A stretch of DNA of 64,000 nucleotides from positions 18,880,101 to 18,944,100 of the forward strand of contig NC_092677.1 of the NCBI RefSeq assembly GCF_964355755.1, in the 5' to 3' direction. How positions within the stretch are numbered: position 1 is the first letter of the stretch; each line of letters starts with the position of its first letter. The notes beneath the pieces are model-generated. The model made no database searches and was not told where the DNA came from. It saw nothing but the letters and a program-made list of their open reading frames with translations. A program made the position numbers and the translations under genes. Source of the stretch: Antedon mediterranea. Its lineage: Eukaryota; Echinodermata; Crinoidea; Comatulida; Antedonidae. Below are positions 35,881-49,300 of the stretch, piece by piece.

Positions 35881-38800
35881 TTGAAATGTATTTATTATAT
35901 TATTTGAAATTCACACGTTAGATATTGGTCTACAATGCTAATCATATTCAAATCATAATCATAAATGTAACTATACAAAATTTCTTTAATGAAAATAAAC
36001 TATCATAATAAAAGTAATATTGTAAGTCTAGAAAACAATAATTTTCTTCATAAAAGCTGATTTATGATCAACAATGTGTAGGCCTACAATCCTGTGTTTG
36101 TTAATTCCATGTGTTATAGTCAGCCTTCCGGCCCTATGAATAGAATGAATATCTTTACCACACTGAATTCACTTTTAACCGCGATTACTTCCGACAATCC
36201 AAAGGATGTTCCTTCCATAAATTCTTCTAAACATCTTAAAATTAAGTCGGAATCAAGCAGATATCAAAATAAGCTTAAAGTATTTTATACATGAATAGGT
36301 ACTTGACCCTCTGTTTACAATGCATGCAGTATGTTAAGTAGTTCAGGTAAAACTTGTGTAATTTCGTTTTTCCATATGTTCCAACATTTAAGACATTCAC
36401 TGGTGTAAACAATGTGTTGTTTTTCATATTCTACCATGTGTATTGAAGATTCAATGTCATGTACCAACATGATACACCGCTTACATTCTATCATGGTGCA
36501 TTTCTCATCATCTTTATGTTCAAATCCAAACAGATTTTAAATAATTTTATATTACCGTAGGCCTATATATACAGCATTATAACTCGTCTATAAAAACAGT
36601 ATGGTAATTATTTTTGGAGGAACAATATCTCATCGTCGCATAAATCAAGGAAAAATAAAATCGATAGTGAGATTCGAACCGGAAACATGCTAAATATAAG
36701 TACGTGAACTATGACACATTTCGGCTTTCTTAATTCATGGTACCTCCATGGTTGATGTTAGTCAACTTTTATCCATTTTCCTTGTTAGGTTAGGATTACC
36801 GTAGGCCTCATCCATGAAGTCTGTAAGTGTAACCCTAAATTGGCTAATCACATAAGTCAGTGAAACGAATTCACATTATTTTAGTTGGTTAAATCATGGA
36901 GCTATAGCTCCATGGTTAAATGGTAAACCGTATCCAAACCCATGCACAAAAATGAAGTAAACCATCACCAATAATGTACGGTAAGTTTGTAGGCCTAACA
37001 CTCTGAGAAATAACAAACCTCAACTTTCTATTAAATTACAATAATAGGAAGAATTTCGACTTATTAATACAATTGTTTACAAATAGATTACCGTATTGGG
37101 CCTAATTTAAATAGATTAAAATCGTTGTTAAAATAAATGTGTGAAATGTATTACTGATCTACAGTATTTCAGAATGGATGAGAATTGCCAGAGATTAAAT
37201 ATTGACTTTAATAATTCAAAGTTTTGGATCAAGCCTATGAATGGCACGCTAATATTTGCATTATAGTATAAATTTGTAATGTATAACAAGGCGATTATTA
37301 AATGCAAACATTAGCATAAAAAATTAAACCATCTCTCTATAATGGTTCACACAATATGGATAGTAAATACTCAAAAGAAACCAGCAACCGTGATTATACT
37401 GACATATTCAAAATGATGTATTATTAAATTCTACAAATTCTGAATTTTAGTTTAATTATTGAATACTGAGAGTGTTGTTATTTTTTATTTATTGACGACC
37501 AGGTATCTAGACGTAATTATTGCGAACAATGCAATATTTTAAGAGTTATTTTCTAAGGTAAATGTGAAACGATTTTGAGGTGGGAGTGATCCAACTAGAT
37601 TCTTGTTACATTCCTTTTCATGTTTGGTTAAAAAGCTATTAACGATGATTCGCAAATCTAACCTGGATGACAACAACAAAAGGTGAGATTCGGTTCAGCA
37701 ATCGCCCCTTGCACATTTCATGAAAAGCATCTGACATTAGTGTGAACAAAACGTGGATTAGTCTGATGAATGGACAACTGAACAGGCAGACCGCTTTCTT
37801 TCCCAGATTATCAGTGAAGCAGTGCACTATTGTCCAAAACCATTCAACAACAACACAAAACACAAAAGACCCATAAAACGAAATATTTTGATACCACTGA
37901 ACTCAAGGAATTTCTATCGTAGCGAAAATAACTGATTACTATTAGGCCTGTGCTTTTGTAAAATTAAAAATGGCGTATTATTATGATTCATCATCACTAC
38001 AAATAGTAAATCTATATTTTATGACGCAGAAAAATCTTGCCTAGTATTTCTAATGAATTAGAAAGAAAACAGCTTGCTGAACTGATACAAACAAAAAACA
38101 TAATTTATTATTATGTCATTTGTGATGAAACATGAATAATTGTGTTAATAGTTTTATCTATCTCTATCGGTACTAGGCCCCCAAATAATAACGATTATTA
38201 TTATTGGTTTGTAACTATTTTATAGTAGGCCTATATGATTGTTCAGGCATAGAGAAACCGATAGCCTAAACTACCCGGTGACAAATTAATTAATTGTTGA
38301 AATCTGTGAGATAAAAGCGGCCCCGACCGAGATTCGAACTCAAAATCTGTTTGAAATGCAGAAAATGGTTTAAATTTAAATTCGATTGAAATTTTTTATT
38401 ATTATAACTGTATTAATAATTGCTTTATTATTAATAATCTACATATTTAGATATTTGGGTTTTTTTTCTTGTTTTTTTTATCTTAATCTTACTGGATTGT
38501 AAGACCTACAATATATATCTTCTTCACAATAATCTCTTTTACAGTCTAATACAATTAATTACTTGTATTAGTTCTAAAGGAACCAATATATACCAACGAT
38601 TTCCTCATAACTTTCCATTGTATATACAGTATTTCATTTCTATCAGTTTAAAACAAGCAAGGACAATTATTTCTGAATGAACCAAGAATTGACCAATTCC
38701 CTGAAATTGACGACGGAATAACAATGTGTTACAAACTTGTTTAATTGATGCATGCTATTAACGCTTAGTTTTTAATTAATTAATCAATCAATTAGAATAA

Positions 38801-40375
38801 AGGTTTGATATCTATACAATCGCAATTACCTTTGTTTGTCAAATTAATTAAAGATACATTTATTTTTTATGATATTTCTGTTTTGATGTATTTTACTAGA
38901 TATCTAAAATCAATTCTTAATATTAAAATATGCAAATTATAAAATCAGTGTTTGATTCGCATTCGATTTATTACCTGATCGTTAAATTTATATCATAAAT
39001 TTAAATTATAATCCTATGAGCCGCTTTTACCTATAGGCCTAATACTGTAACTGTTCATTGATATTTGCATACGTTATCAATTTCTTTGTCATATTTAATG
39101 AGAAACAACCATATGGTGATTCCCTTTCATTATAATGATTCTTAAATAAACATAGAAAATGGTGGCTGTTGTTGTATCAGTAATTGACCAGTTTTTAGAG
39201 CCCAATCGCAACAAAAAACCTAAATAAATGTGGTTTAGGTGTCGGTCGTAACTGACTGGGTTTAACTCGTACCTTGTGCTGCTGAAATTGCCAATCTTCC
39301 GGTAAACATTAAAAATATACTGTTGGCCAGAACCCATGGGCCTACTATTTTAAGTCATGATACTGCATTATTAATTATTAGTATTAAATGCACCCATGGA
39401 GATTTAATAAGTATAGACTAACCAAACCAATAATAGTGCTGAATGATGTTAGAATAAAGAATTTCTTATATCTAAAAATATGTTAAACTTGTTGAATTAT
39501 GTGTGTGTATGAACACATGCATTACGTTACATTGTACCTCAATTTGATATACTGTATAAATAATACAGTATACCGTGGGGACACACTGTAGCATGTTTCT
39601 GTATATGACGTGGGTGTAAATTGTGAACCATGACAATACCTTCATTTCCCATCACCAAAGTAACACCATATTATTAAATTATAAAACAATCTTTTTATTT
39701 GAAATCATACTGTGTTATGCCATCACCATTATTTATTGCCATCCACCACCATAACCATGAATATACCAGTACTTTACCGTTAAATTAAACTTGAGTTTTT
39801 CCTTCCTATTTCAATAGGCCCTACTCGGTATATCGCAACAGCCTTCATAATTGAACAAAAATCTCCATTCACCAAAATCAAAAATAACTTAATAAGTAAG
39901 TTAATATTGAATTTGGTGTAAAAAAGATATAAATTAGGAGAGAATTTTATGCCAGAAAGTTGCCTGTTGGTTGTCGTTAAGCTCCATTGGCTGTACCAAC
40001 GCCCTTCGTTTCACATACGTGTGATTTCTAATAGACGATATGATAATAATGTCGAACAATATGTTTTGCTTCGCTTGTTCACACTCTATTCAGGACTTAA
40101 GTCTCACCTATTGTTATGCATACCACACTCATTGCGCACGCCCCGCTCTATTCAAACCAATGCCACGTAAAGACCCCTTCCACCAATAACTGCATTACTA
40201 ATACAGATAATACACACGCACGACAGTCAGGGTAATATTTGTTCAGAAGTTGTGGATTTGAGAAGAGCAACAGTGTTTAAGTGCTGTGAGCGCACACTAT
40301 AGATAGACGGGGTCCCTTTACTATAGGGTAGTATTTTTAGTTTTGTGGTGTTTCTTGTTTTACTTTTTTCTCACA
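35881..40375. other. ESRP upstream region, no other gene seen
   Basis: AT-rich DNA with scattered TAGGCCTA palindromes. Isolated B-box-like GATTCGAAC strings near 36672 and 38331 may be remnants of tRNA-derived SINEs. The 73-codon frame at 39949-40170 shows no convincing similarity. A possible acceptor (GTATTTTTAG) at 40340 precedes the ESRP start codon by 35 bases and would fit a spliced 5' leader. Confidence 0.35.
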
Positions 40376-43300
40376 ATGGCATCTCCTTTTAACTATCTGG
40401 TGGCATTTTTCTGTACAACTGCTGGTCAGAGAGGGGCACTTCTTGGTTCCGATGAAGAAGAGATAATTTTATTTGTTTGGGTGGTGGTTGATGTCGAGAC
40501 TAATAAGGTAGGTCAATGATCTTTTAATGATTCATTCGAGCAGTTTAAGTCAATAAAACTTAATTAATAATCAAAGCTTGTTATTTATAACCTTCGTGTA
40601 ATATTGAAGGGGGAATCCCCGTTATTACATTATTTAGCTTGTCGATTATTCTAATAAGTATTTCTATTCTCATTTGAAATTACTTTAGTATGTATTTATT
40701 AAGTACGATATATTTCTCTAATGTATTGGATTTATGTATTCAATTGAAAAAAATGTTTGTTTTTGTTTAGTAGTAAATACAAATCATTGACAATCATTTC
40801 CATATAATTTTTTCTATGAAAATGATAACTCCATTAGCTAATAACTAGACTCCCAATCAAAAATAGATGTTTTCTTACTTATGTGTGCATATGAGTCAGT
40901 GTCCACAATTGCATTAGGCCTATTAGTAATAAAACATGATAGTTTAAACCCTAGACAATAGTATAATATTAGTATTATTAATTAGTATCGTAATTTGTAA
41001 AATGTTATTTTCTGGACCATACTGAATACAATCTAATAATATTGCATTATTTTCTTTTTAGGTCATTGCCTTCCAAAAATCATATGTAGGACCAGAATCG
41101 GGTGAAGCTCCGGAAGAACTATGCAAAAACTTAGGTGTACATGTGGACATGGTAAAGGGGGCTGCACGATTGAATGTTGTTCTACAACAGGTAAGATGAG
41201 AGATATGTTTCTTAAAATCAATACTGAAGAACACAGAAGCATTAAGTGGTAATTACTCACCATACCTAGTTCTATCAGTCATTAATTTATTTGGTCAAAA
41301 TCAATTCTGGTATTTTTATTTTGTATCTATTTTGAATTTGAGTAGGAAGAATCGTATTTAGATTTTAAATTTACACCTCGAGGCCTATACTGTACTAGTA
41401 TTTCAATTATACTCAGTGGTTTTGGATGAGTTAATATTATGCGTTTACAAATAACAAATTGTGTTTATCGCTAGCTGTTAGGTATTATATGCAAGTACAA
41501 TTATGCAGTGTCTACAATTCGATTAGTGCAAAGGATGGCAACAGGTTGTAGTTTATCATGGGAACAGAACAGGCTGTGCTATTTGGTACTGTTGCTTTAT
41601 TCAGCTAGCGTGAAAATCGTTGTCATTGCCATTATCTGCTATTCAAAACAATTTGTTAATCCCAGGCTTAGCTCGTCTTTACCAATTTGTTATCCATACT
41701 GGGAATTATTTATTTTCTCATGTAAATTATATAATATTGTTCAGTCATTTTTATCTAGGAACCTAGATTCGTTGTTGCCATGTTATCCCTCCTACGATTT
41801 CAGTATTCTGCGGGTCAAATTCTTTGATATGTATATGGTTGATTTCCGTTTTATTTGAGTTTAAATAAATCAAAATATATCTATCTCAAATAGATGACTT
41901 TATTAATAACTCTTCCTTATTAATAACATTTTCCTTGTATCTCAATAAGCTATTTAAATTTTAACCAACCACAATAACAGTAACATTAAATATGTAATAT
42001 ACTATACCTTATTGGTTTTGGCATTGTTATGATGGTGAATACCTCACGGATCTCTTTTGTCCCTCCTGTTGTTGTTGTCCAATCTACCTGTTACTTACAT
42101 TTGACCTTTTTAGGCCTACCTTTCCGAACGATGGCATTGTCTGTGGTTTTCTTATTTAGAAATAAGGAAATCATAGATTTAAACGAATATTTTCATCACA
42201 ATGATATATAACAATAATATTAAAACGTAATTTCCTGTATATTATTTAACAAATAATATGTCTGAGACAAATAGATGGACCACGTGTAGGTTGTGGTTTT
42301 AATAGCATAGGCCTAAACCACAAGCAATTTTAGGCCTACTTGTCTTTTTTTTTATTAGATAGCAATATCAATATCATTTATGTATTTATGATAAGCATGT
42401 TTTTAATTGTAAATTATAGCTGTTATGGAACTACAAAAAGATATAGAATTGTTGTCATTTTGACTTCATTGAGATCTTAACCAAATAAGAACCATCTTTC
42501 ATTTTTTTGTTTCAGTTTCGAATAAAATACTAGGCATATAGTATCACATTATGACATCATCATGACGTTTACAATGGACCGTAGGCCTACTTAAATGTTA
42601 TTGCTTGTTCAACATCTACCGTTGTCGGTAGTGATTTTGATGAAACTATAAAAATAGAAATTGTAATCATGTTTTCTTTAAATCCTATTTATAGTTTGAC
42701 CAGTTTTTAAGAACAGAACTTAACATAGATGAAGGAGCAACATTATGTTTAGTAACAGACGGCCAACTTCATCTCAGGCAATGTCTTCATCCACAAGCAT
42801 CAAATAAAGATCTCCAGTTGCAACCATACTTCAGCAGATTCTTCGACCTCAGGAAAGAATTTAGAAAAGTTTACCAGCAGGCTGGCATCATTAGCAACGT
42901 CAAAGACATGGCTGACCGTATCCTTAATCTGTTTACAAAATCGAATCTGATAATTCGGTCTGTAATTAACATGCTATAGTACTGAATAGGCCTATGGTAT
43001 AGCTCGAGAAAATTAAAATAATTGTTTGGTTTTTTTTTTATGCATAGACGATTCCAGCCTACATGATTGTTTAGCACACACGACCAACAGTAGCAGGCAT
43101 AATTAATAGGTCATGAACATAATGTTTAGACAATTTCTAGTTTAGAGAATGGACCTATACATTAGACACCCATGGTCAGAGTATTTTGGCAATAAGTTAA
43201 ATTAAGTTGAAAAAAATTATTTCTATAAATTTTATAACATGGTTTTATAAACTATTATATTATTGAAGCTTTAAGTTGGCCTACATTCAACAGAATACTT

Positions 43301-46300
43301 TTGTAGAACATGACTTGATGTTTACTAACTACACGGCCTAAGCTAAGCACGGCCTAAGCTTGGATTGCGTGGTTAAACGCCTCATTGAGTTCATTGATTT
43401 GAAAAGCTTGTCAACTGTAACTCTTTTGAAAAGCACAGCTTTTTATTCTTTACAATCGAAATGCGATTCAGTAGACCTTAACACGGCCTATCGTTGCATT
43501 GATTTCGCGTTTCGATTTACTGTTTGCTCCCATGCTCTTTCCCATGGTCGAAGAAGAAAGGAGTATATTTTTGTGAAAATTGTGTTTTTGATAGCCGCTA
43601 TCATAAACCTTGGTCCAAAAGTAGTGTGAATAATCATCCTCGTCTTCGTCATCATCATCATCATTATTATCGTCATCACCATCTCAGTAATCACCATCAT
43701 CTTCGTCATCATCATCATCATCCTCATAGTGAAATAAAAAATTGTAATATTAGTTTCATCTTTAATATCCTTAATTATTAATTTTCATTAATTTTTATTT
43801 TATTCTCCTCGTGTGAATTTGACCAAAATCCAGGAACTCAAACCAAACAAGTAAAATAATTTTAATTTCTAAACGACACAAAACAACATATTATGCAAAA
43901 AGATTAATTAATTAAAAACAATGCAAATAAAACATATCACGTCCACCAGTATTTATACTATGGAAGAAAAGAATAGTATGGCAAATTTCAGCTGTAACTG
44001 TGATAAATCATTAATTATTATAATAATACTAATATTATTATTGGGTTATTATAACTGTGATATGCATATAACAAAAGGACATTTACATGAATGCATTGTA
44101 TCACAATAATAGCTGATATTTTTATTAGTGATTCTTCTCATAATCAATACTTACAAACGCTATTCAGCTTGAGATTTACTGAGATCATTTATTCTTTTCC
44201 TTCTAATTATTATTTACAACGTGGAATTATCCAGGTCTACTGTAACATTTCTAAAATGCTCTTTTCTAGAAGTCATACATTTTAAGAACAATCCTTTTGT
44301 AAATATCTGTAACAAATCGGTACACATACCTACAATTGCAGTTGTTGAACTCATTATAAGTATCATCATAATATAATAAAATATGCAACATATTCTTGCT
44401 TTTGTGTACCAAGGTCAAAGTGTGACCTTTCCGATACAATACAAAAATATTCATTATGCATTTTTTTTAATGGAGGATGCTAAGTTTCCATATTCTACTC
44501 AAATGTATTGTCTAGTTCAGTTAACTTTCAGCAAACAATGCCTTTGTACTGTTTGAAATGAAAGTGTACACGCTGTATTTGAACAGTCGTCCCACTGCGC
44601 GCTCAATATGGATTGAAAGGGGTTCCCTGCACTTCAATAACTAATAATAGCTTCTGGCTTCTGACCTGACTACTGTTGACTGTGGAAACCATTACCATTT
44701 AAACAAGTTCCAATTTCTTATAGTTGCGATACGATGGTTCTGGTCCATGGCCTAACTGTACACTATAAATTCATACTTTCAAGACGATCACACTAGATGA
44801 TCATTTCCAGTAGCAATTTTATGTATGCCTAATGTAATTTGACTAATTTAATTTTTGTAAAATTGTTTTATGGTAAAATCCTAATTACTCATGTTGTCCA
44901 GGATTATTCCTGTGAATTACAAGCCAGTACTTTTTCTCTATTTAAAAGTTTCTAATTATATATCAAGTAGTTGGTTTAAGAGAATCCTCTTGGACTTGCT
45001 AATCTTGCATGACAATAACGTGCAACCCTACCAGAATGTTAGCTTGGATTAAGCTCTAATCCTAGTAAGAAGTTCGCGTTCGGATTCACCACTTAATTTT
45101 AAAGATTTATTTCTACCATCGTGTGAAATTTTAAAACCAGATTCATGTTTTCAATTGCATAACTGTAACAATGGCACGGCGGCATGTAACTCTTTCATTG
45201 ATTTATCCAAATCGGATTTCAAATCATTACAGGTCATATGTGAAGTTATCTTAGACGGATCAACATAACATTGATAAAGGAATGTAGAACATGTTAAGCA
45301 ATAGTAACCTTTGCAGGTAATATTTGTATAGGCCTATAGTATATACACAAACAAGTATGAAATGCAAAAAAAAAAAAGTTTCCATAAACCAAACGAAATC
45401 TTCTGAGATAGATAAAATTATAACATTGACAATTAAATTAACAATGATAAATCAGATTTAATTATTTAAAAAAAAGTTACAAAATTGAACTAGCAAAAGG
45501 TTAATTTTTAGTTTTAACTAAATTACGCTAATAGATGAGTACTGATAATGGGCAGACCATGGACCTATAAATTACTAATTTATCGGTCCATGGGCGCATG
45601 TAGAATGTAAAAATCACTGCTAACACAGTCATTCAATTGCTTTAAAAATCAAATGAAAATCCTGTTTTTTTCATAGTCAATTTAATTCACTTTTTCACAG
45701 TCAATAGAACTTAATTAGTAGGATTTTACAATGAGAGATCTTGTTGTAATCTTCCCATTGTTGGACCTAGATAGAGGTTTGTTTGTTCGGCAATTGTGAA
45801 TGTTTAATGCCTGGCCTTACACTTTTAAATCGCTATATCTTTCAAAAATTGTCCAAGGCTATGGGTTTGTTTTCTTTAAAGTAGTTGTTAGATAGGTCAA
45901 GAAGTTAAATAAATGTATGTTTAGTCGAGGACTTCGTCTTGTCTAAAATAATGTTTAGGCCTAAATCCCTTATTTAAACGGATACTTGTGCACATTGCTA
46001 TTTTATATGTTATTAAATTGTATTCACAATATAAAGTGCATTTGAATTAACCGAATTGGTCAGATATGAACATAGACACGGGTAAATTAAATTTCATGGA
46101 ACTCGGTTCGGATGAGTGTCAAACAATGGGCACAATTGTTCAGAAACTGATCGCAGACGGTAAGTTATGTTTGTGGGATTTTTTTTATGGATACGTCCAA
46201 CTTTCATTTCTTCACAAGTCATTGCACACAATAATTTTTAAATATACATGTTTTATATTGAACAATTTATCAAGTTCATATTCGATTTTGCTGCAAATTG

Positions 46301-49300
46301 TATATTTTTAATTGTTTATTATTTTATTTATTTTTATTTAATTTCAGGTCACCTCTTTACGGAACCTGAAATTGTACAAGAAAGATACGAACCAGGAACA
46401 TAGTAAGTGTGTACAGTATTGCATTGTTTAGCGGGAAAACAATTTTTTCTACAAAAAACAGTGTTGGCTTTTATTCCATCGGCCAATACTGATGATTCGT
46501 CAAAAGTTCGTGGTCAATCATTGGTCAAGTAGCAGTGAAGTGCGCATGACCTTGTTTCAGCTTTACCACTAATGTCTGCTATTGAACTGAGACCTAATAA
46601 TAATAATATAATGACCGTTCGGACATCCAGTTACAAAAACCATTGATTTGTTAATTAATGATTGTTGGTAATAATCTAATATACTTTTTAAACAGTGATA
46701 AAGCGTACCATGTCCCGGATGAACAAGTCGTAAAAGCACGAGGGTTACCATGGCAAGCTTCAGATCGTGACGTATTTAAATTCTTCAAAGGTCTTAACGT
46801 TGCAAAGTGAGTACCATGTTCCACACTCACTTTTATATTATATTATATTATATTATATTATATTATATTATATTATATTATATTATATTATATTATTTAC
46901 TCTATTATATCGTTTATATTATATCGTTTATATTATATTATATTATTATTTACTCTATTATATCGTTTTATATATATTATTTACTATATTATATTACATT
47001 ATATTATATTTTATTATCAATATATTACATTCAATTAAATATTTTTTTATTTTATCACAATATATTATATCATATCAATTAAAAAATAGAAATAAAAAAA
47101 TATGTATTACATTAAATTTTATATTATTATAATTTATATATAGTATGTTTTTTCTATTTTTTATCACAGAGGTGGTATTGCATTGTGTTTAAACTTACAC
47201 GGCAGAAGAAATGGAGAAGTGATGGTGAGGTTTGCTAACAGTGAGCAGAAGGACCTCGCTTTACAACGTCACAGACACAATCTTGGCAAGCGTTACGTCG
47301 AGGTAATAAAACAATACAGCATTATACAATGTTACAACTGATGGATGAACTGTTCTTTTTCTACCCTTGTAGGCCTACTACATACAAATATTAACACAGT
47401 GCCTATGTGTAATAAGAAAGCCCAATGAAATGCAAAATTTCCAGATATATTTGTTAAATTATTTATAGATGAACCAGGGAGTTGATCTTCATAAAAATGA
47501 AGAACACACGAGCCTGTCACGAGGGGCATAATAAATAATTATGAACGATAATAAAATCTAATTTACAATCAAAATATAAGTTTTAAATATTGTTTTAATA
47601 CAATAACAACATGTTCAACACAGAGCCATGAAGTCGACTATACATTTGGCAACACGTGTGCTAAATATTGATATATGATTGGCTATGAAAAAGTTTATGT
47701 TAGTGATTAACATAATGTTGATATTTTTGCAGGTATTCCGTGCACAGGGAGAAGAGTTTATTAAAGTAGCAGCAGGTACGTACAGGCAGCTTAAATTTGC
47801 ATATGCATATAATATCAATTTTGCTGGTATAGATAGATATTAAAATAAAAGAATTTACGCCACGAGCATCCATTTTCAGTCGCTGCTGCCACAAATAACA
47901 ACCTCAAGCCGTCGTAATTTTAAGAATACTATTTAATTTGGAGTAAATCAAGATGAAACGAGCTAGACAAAACCCCCTGAATATTCTTGGTAGGCTTCAA
48001 TTCTGGTTTACATATTCTAATTGAAGATTTACTAAGAAGAAATGGTTGTACTGTACTGTACTTTAAAGTATTGTCGACAACACACTGTTTGAGACAGGGA
48101 GTAGGTTTGAGACGTATTCTATTGTTCACCAAAACTCGCCTTCAATGTGCATCTGGTTGTTTCTATTGTTACCTAATCTTTTGTTTTATTTTTTATATAG
48201 GAACATCGAGAGAGGCTGCATTATTTCTGTCACGAGATGACGGGCATATTATTGTACGCATGCGTGGATTACCATTCACTGCAACAGCCAAAGAAGTGGT
48301 AAGTTTAATTTGTCTTTATTTTATTCTTTGTAATGATATTCAGTGACGTATTCATAGAGAGCGGGTGCTTAAATACGTCCTACGGAAAGTGAACGTGGAT
48401 GTTACAGTTATTCTGCACTATATGTTCATTTTGCAAAACTATTCTTGGATTCCCTAGCTTTCCAAAGTAAATCTACCTTCCATCCATCAAAAACTTTGAA
48501 TGCGTCACTGATGTTTCATATATTTATAACTTATACTAATATTTATTTTCATAAAAAAAAGAAACGTTAAGCTGAATGTAGTTGTTAACACAGCGTCGTC
48601 TAAAAAACTGAAATTATATTCCAGACAAGCATGATGTTTGCTGACGGACCACTGAACTATGGTTGTGCTCTGAGCACTTGAATTATTGTATGTAAGTATG
48701 CCATTAGGCATACGTGCTAATTTAACCCGGGGAAGGTGTTGAGCATGTGGAATTTGTAGGGGAATCTAAAAATATGCGGGAATTACAGTGCAAAGCCACC
48801 ATCGAACACTTATATCCTTCACACACACACAAACACATAATATTCATTATAATTTAATATAGTTAAATAATAATAGTAAATATGGCTTAAATCCTGTCGG
48901 TAGAGTGGGTTTGATGTGTATATTTTCTAGCGGTTAGTGGAATTTATTTTGATAGGATTTTGTTTGTGGTGTTTGAAAATTTTGGTCTACTAAAAAATAA
49001 AAGATTAGTCTTGTAATTTTGCAATTATTCCTCGACACACCTGATTTATGATACTGTTTTTTTATTGGTGGTTTGTACCTTCCATGGTAACAAAAGTACT
49101 TTTCGAATCGCATGTACCCTTATTTAGAAAGTGATGACGTGGTGGTTTTTTGTTGTTCTTAGGCCTGGATATTCAGGCATGACACAAAGGACAATATATT
49201 ATAGTTGCGGGTATAAACTGGTCTTTGATGGGGACAAAACAATAATGGAAGCCTTTGTTAGGTCTTTGGTTAACTTTGGTGATGGGGAAAGAGAAGGGTA

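Noticed and set aside
39949-40170. 73-codon frame just upstream of ESRP
   Set aside because: A faint LHWL string recalls LINE ORF2, but the rest does not follow the family, so no call is made.
43488-43781. Met-rich and His-rich frames in ESRP intron 3
   Set aside because: They translate an ATC microsatellite and have no splice junction to ESRP exons in phase.
46066-46311. 81-codon frame as an independent gene
   Set aside because: Its first part is ESRP exon 4 (46064-46159); the rest is intron read-through after a GTAAGT donor.
46767-47132. Tyr/Ile-rich frames in ESRP intron 6
   Set aside because: They read through the ATATT tract after the exon 6 donor; only the start overlaps real coding sequence.
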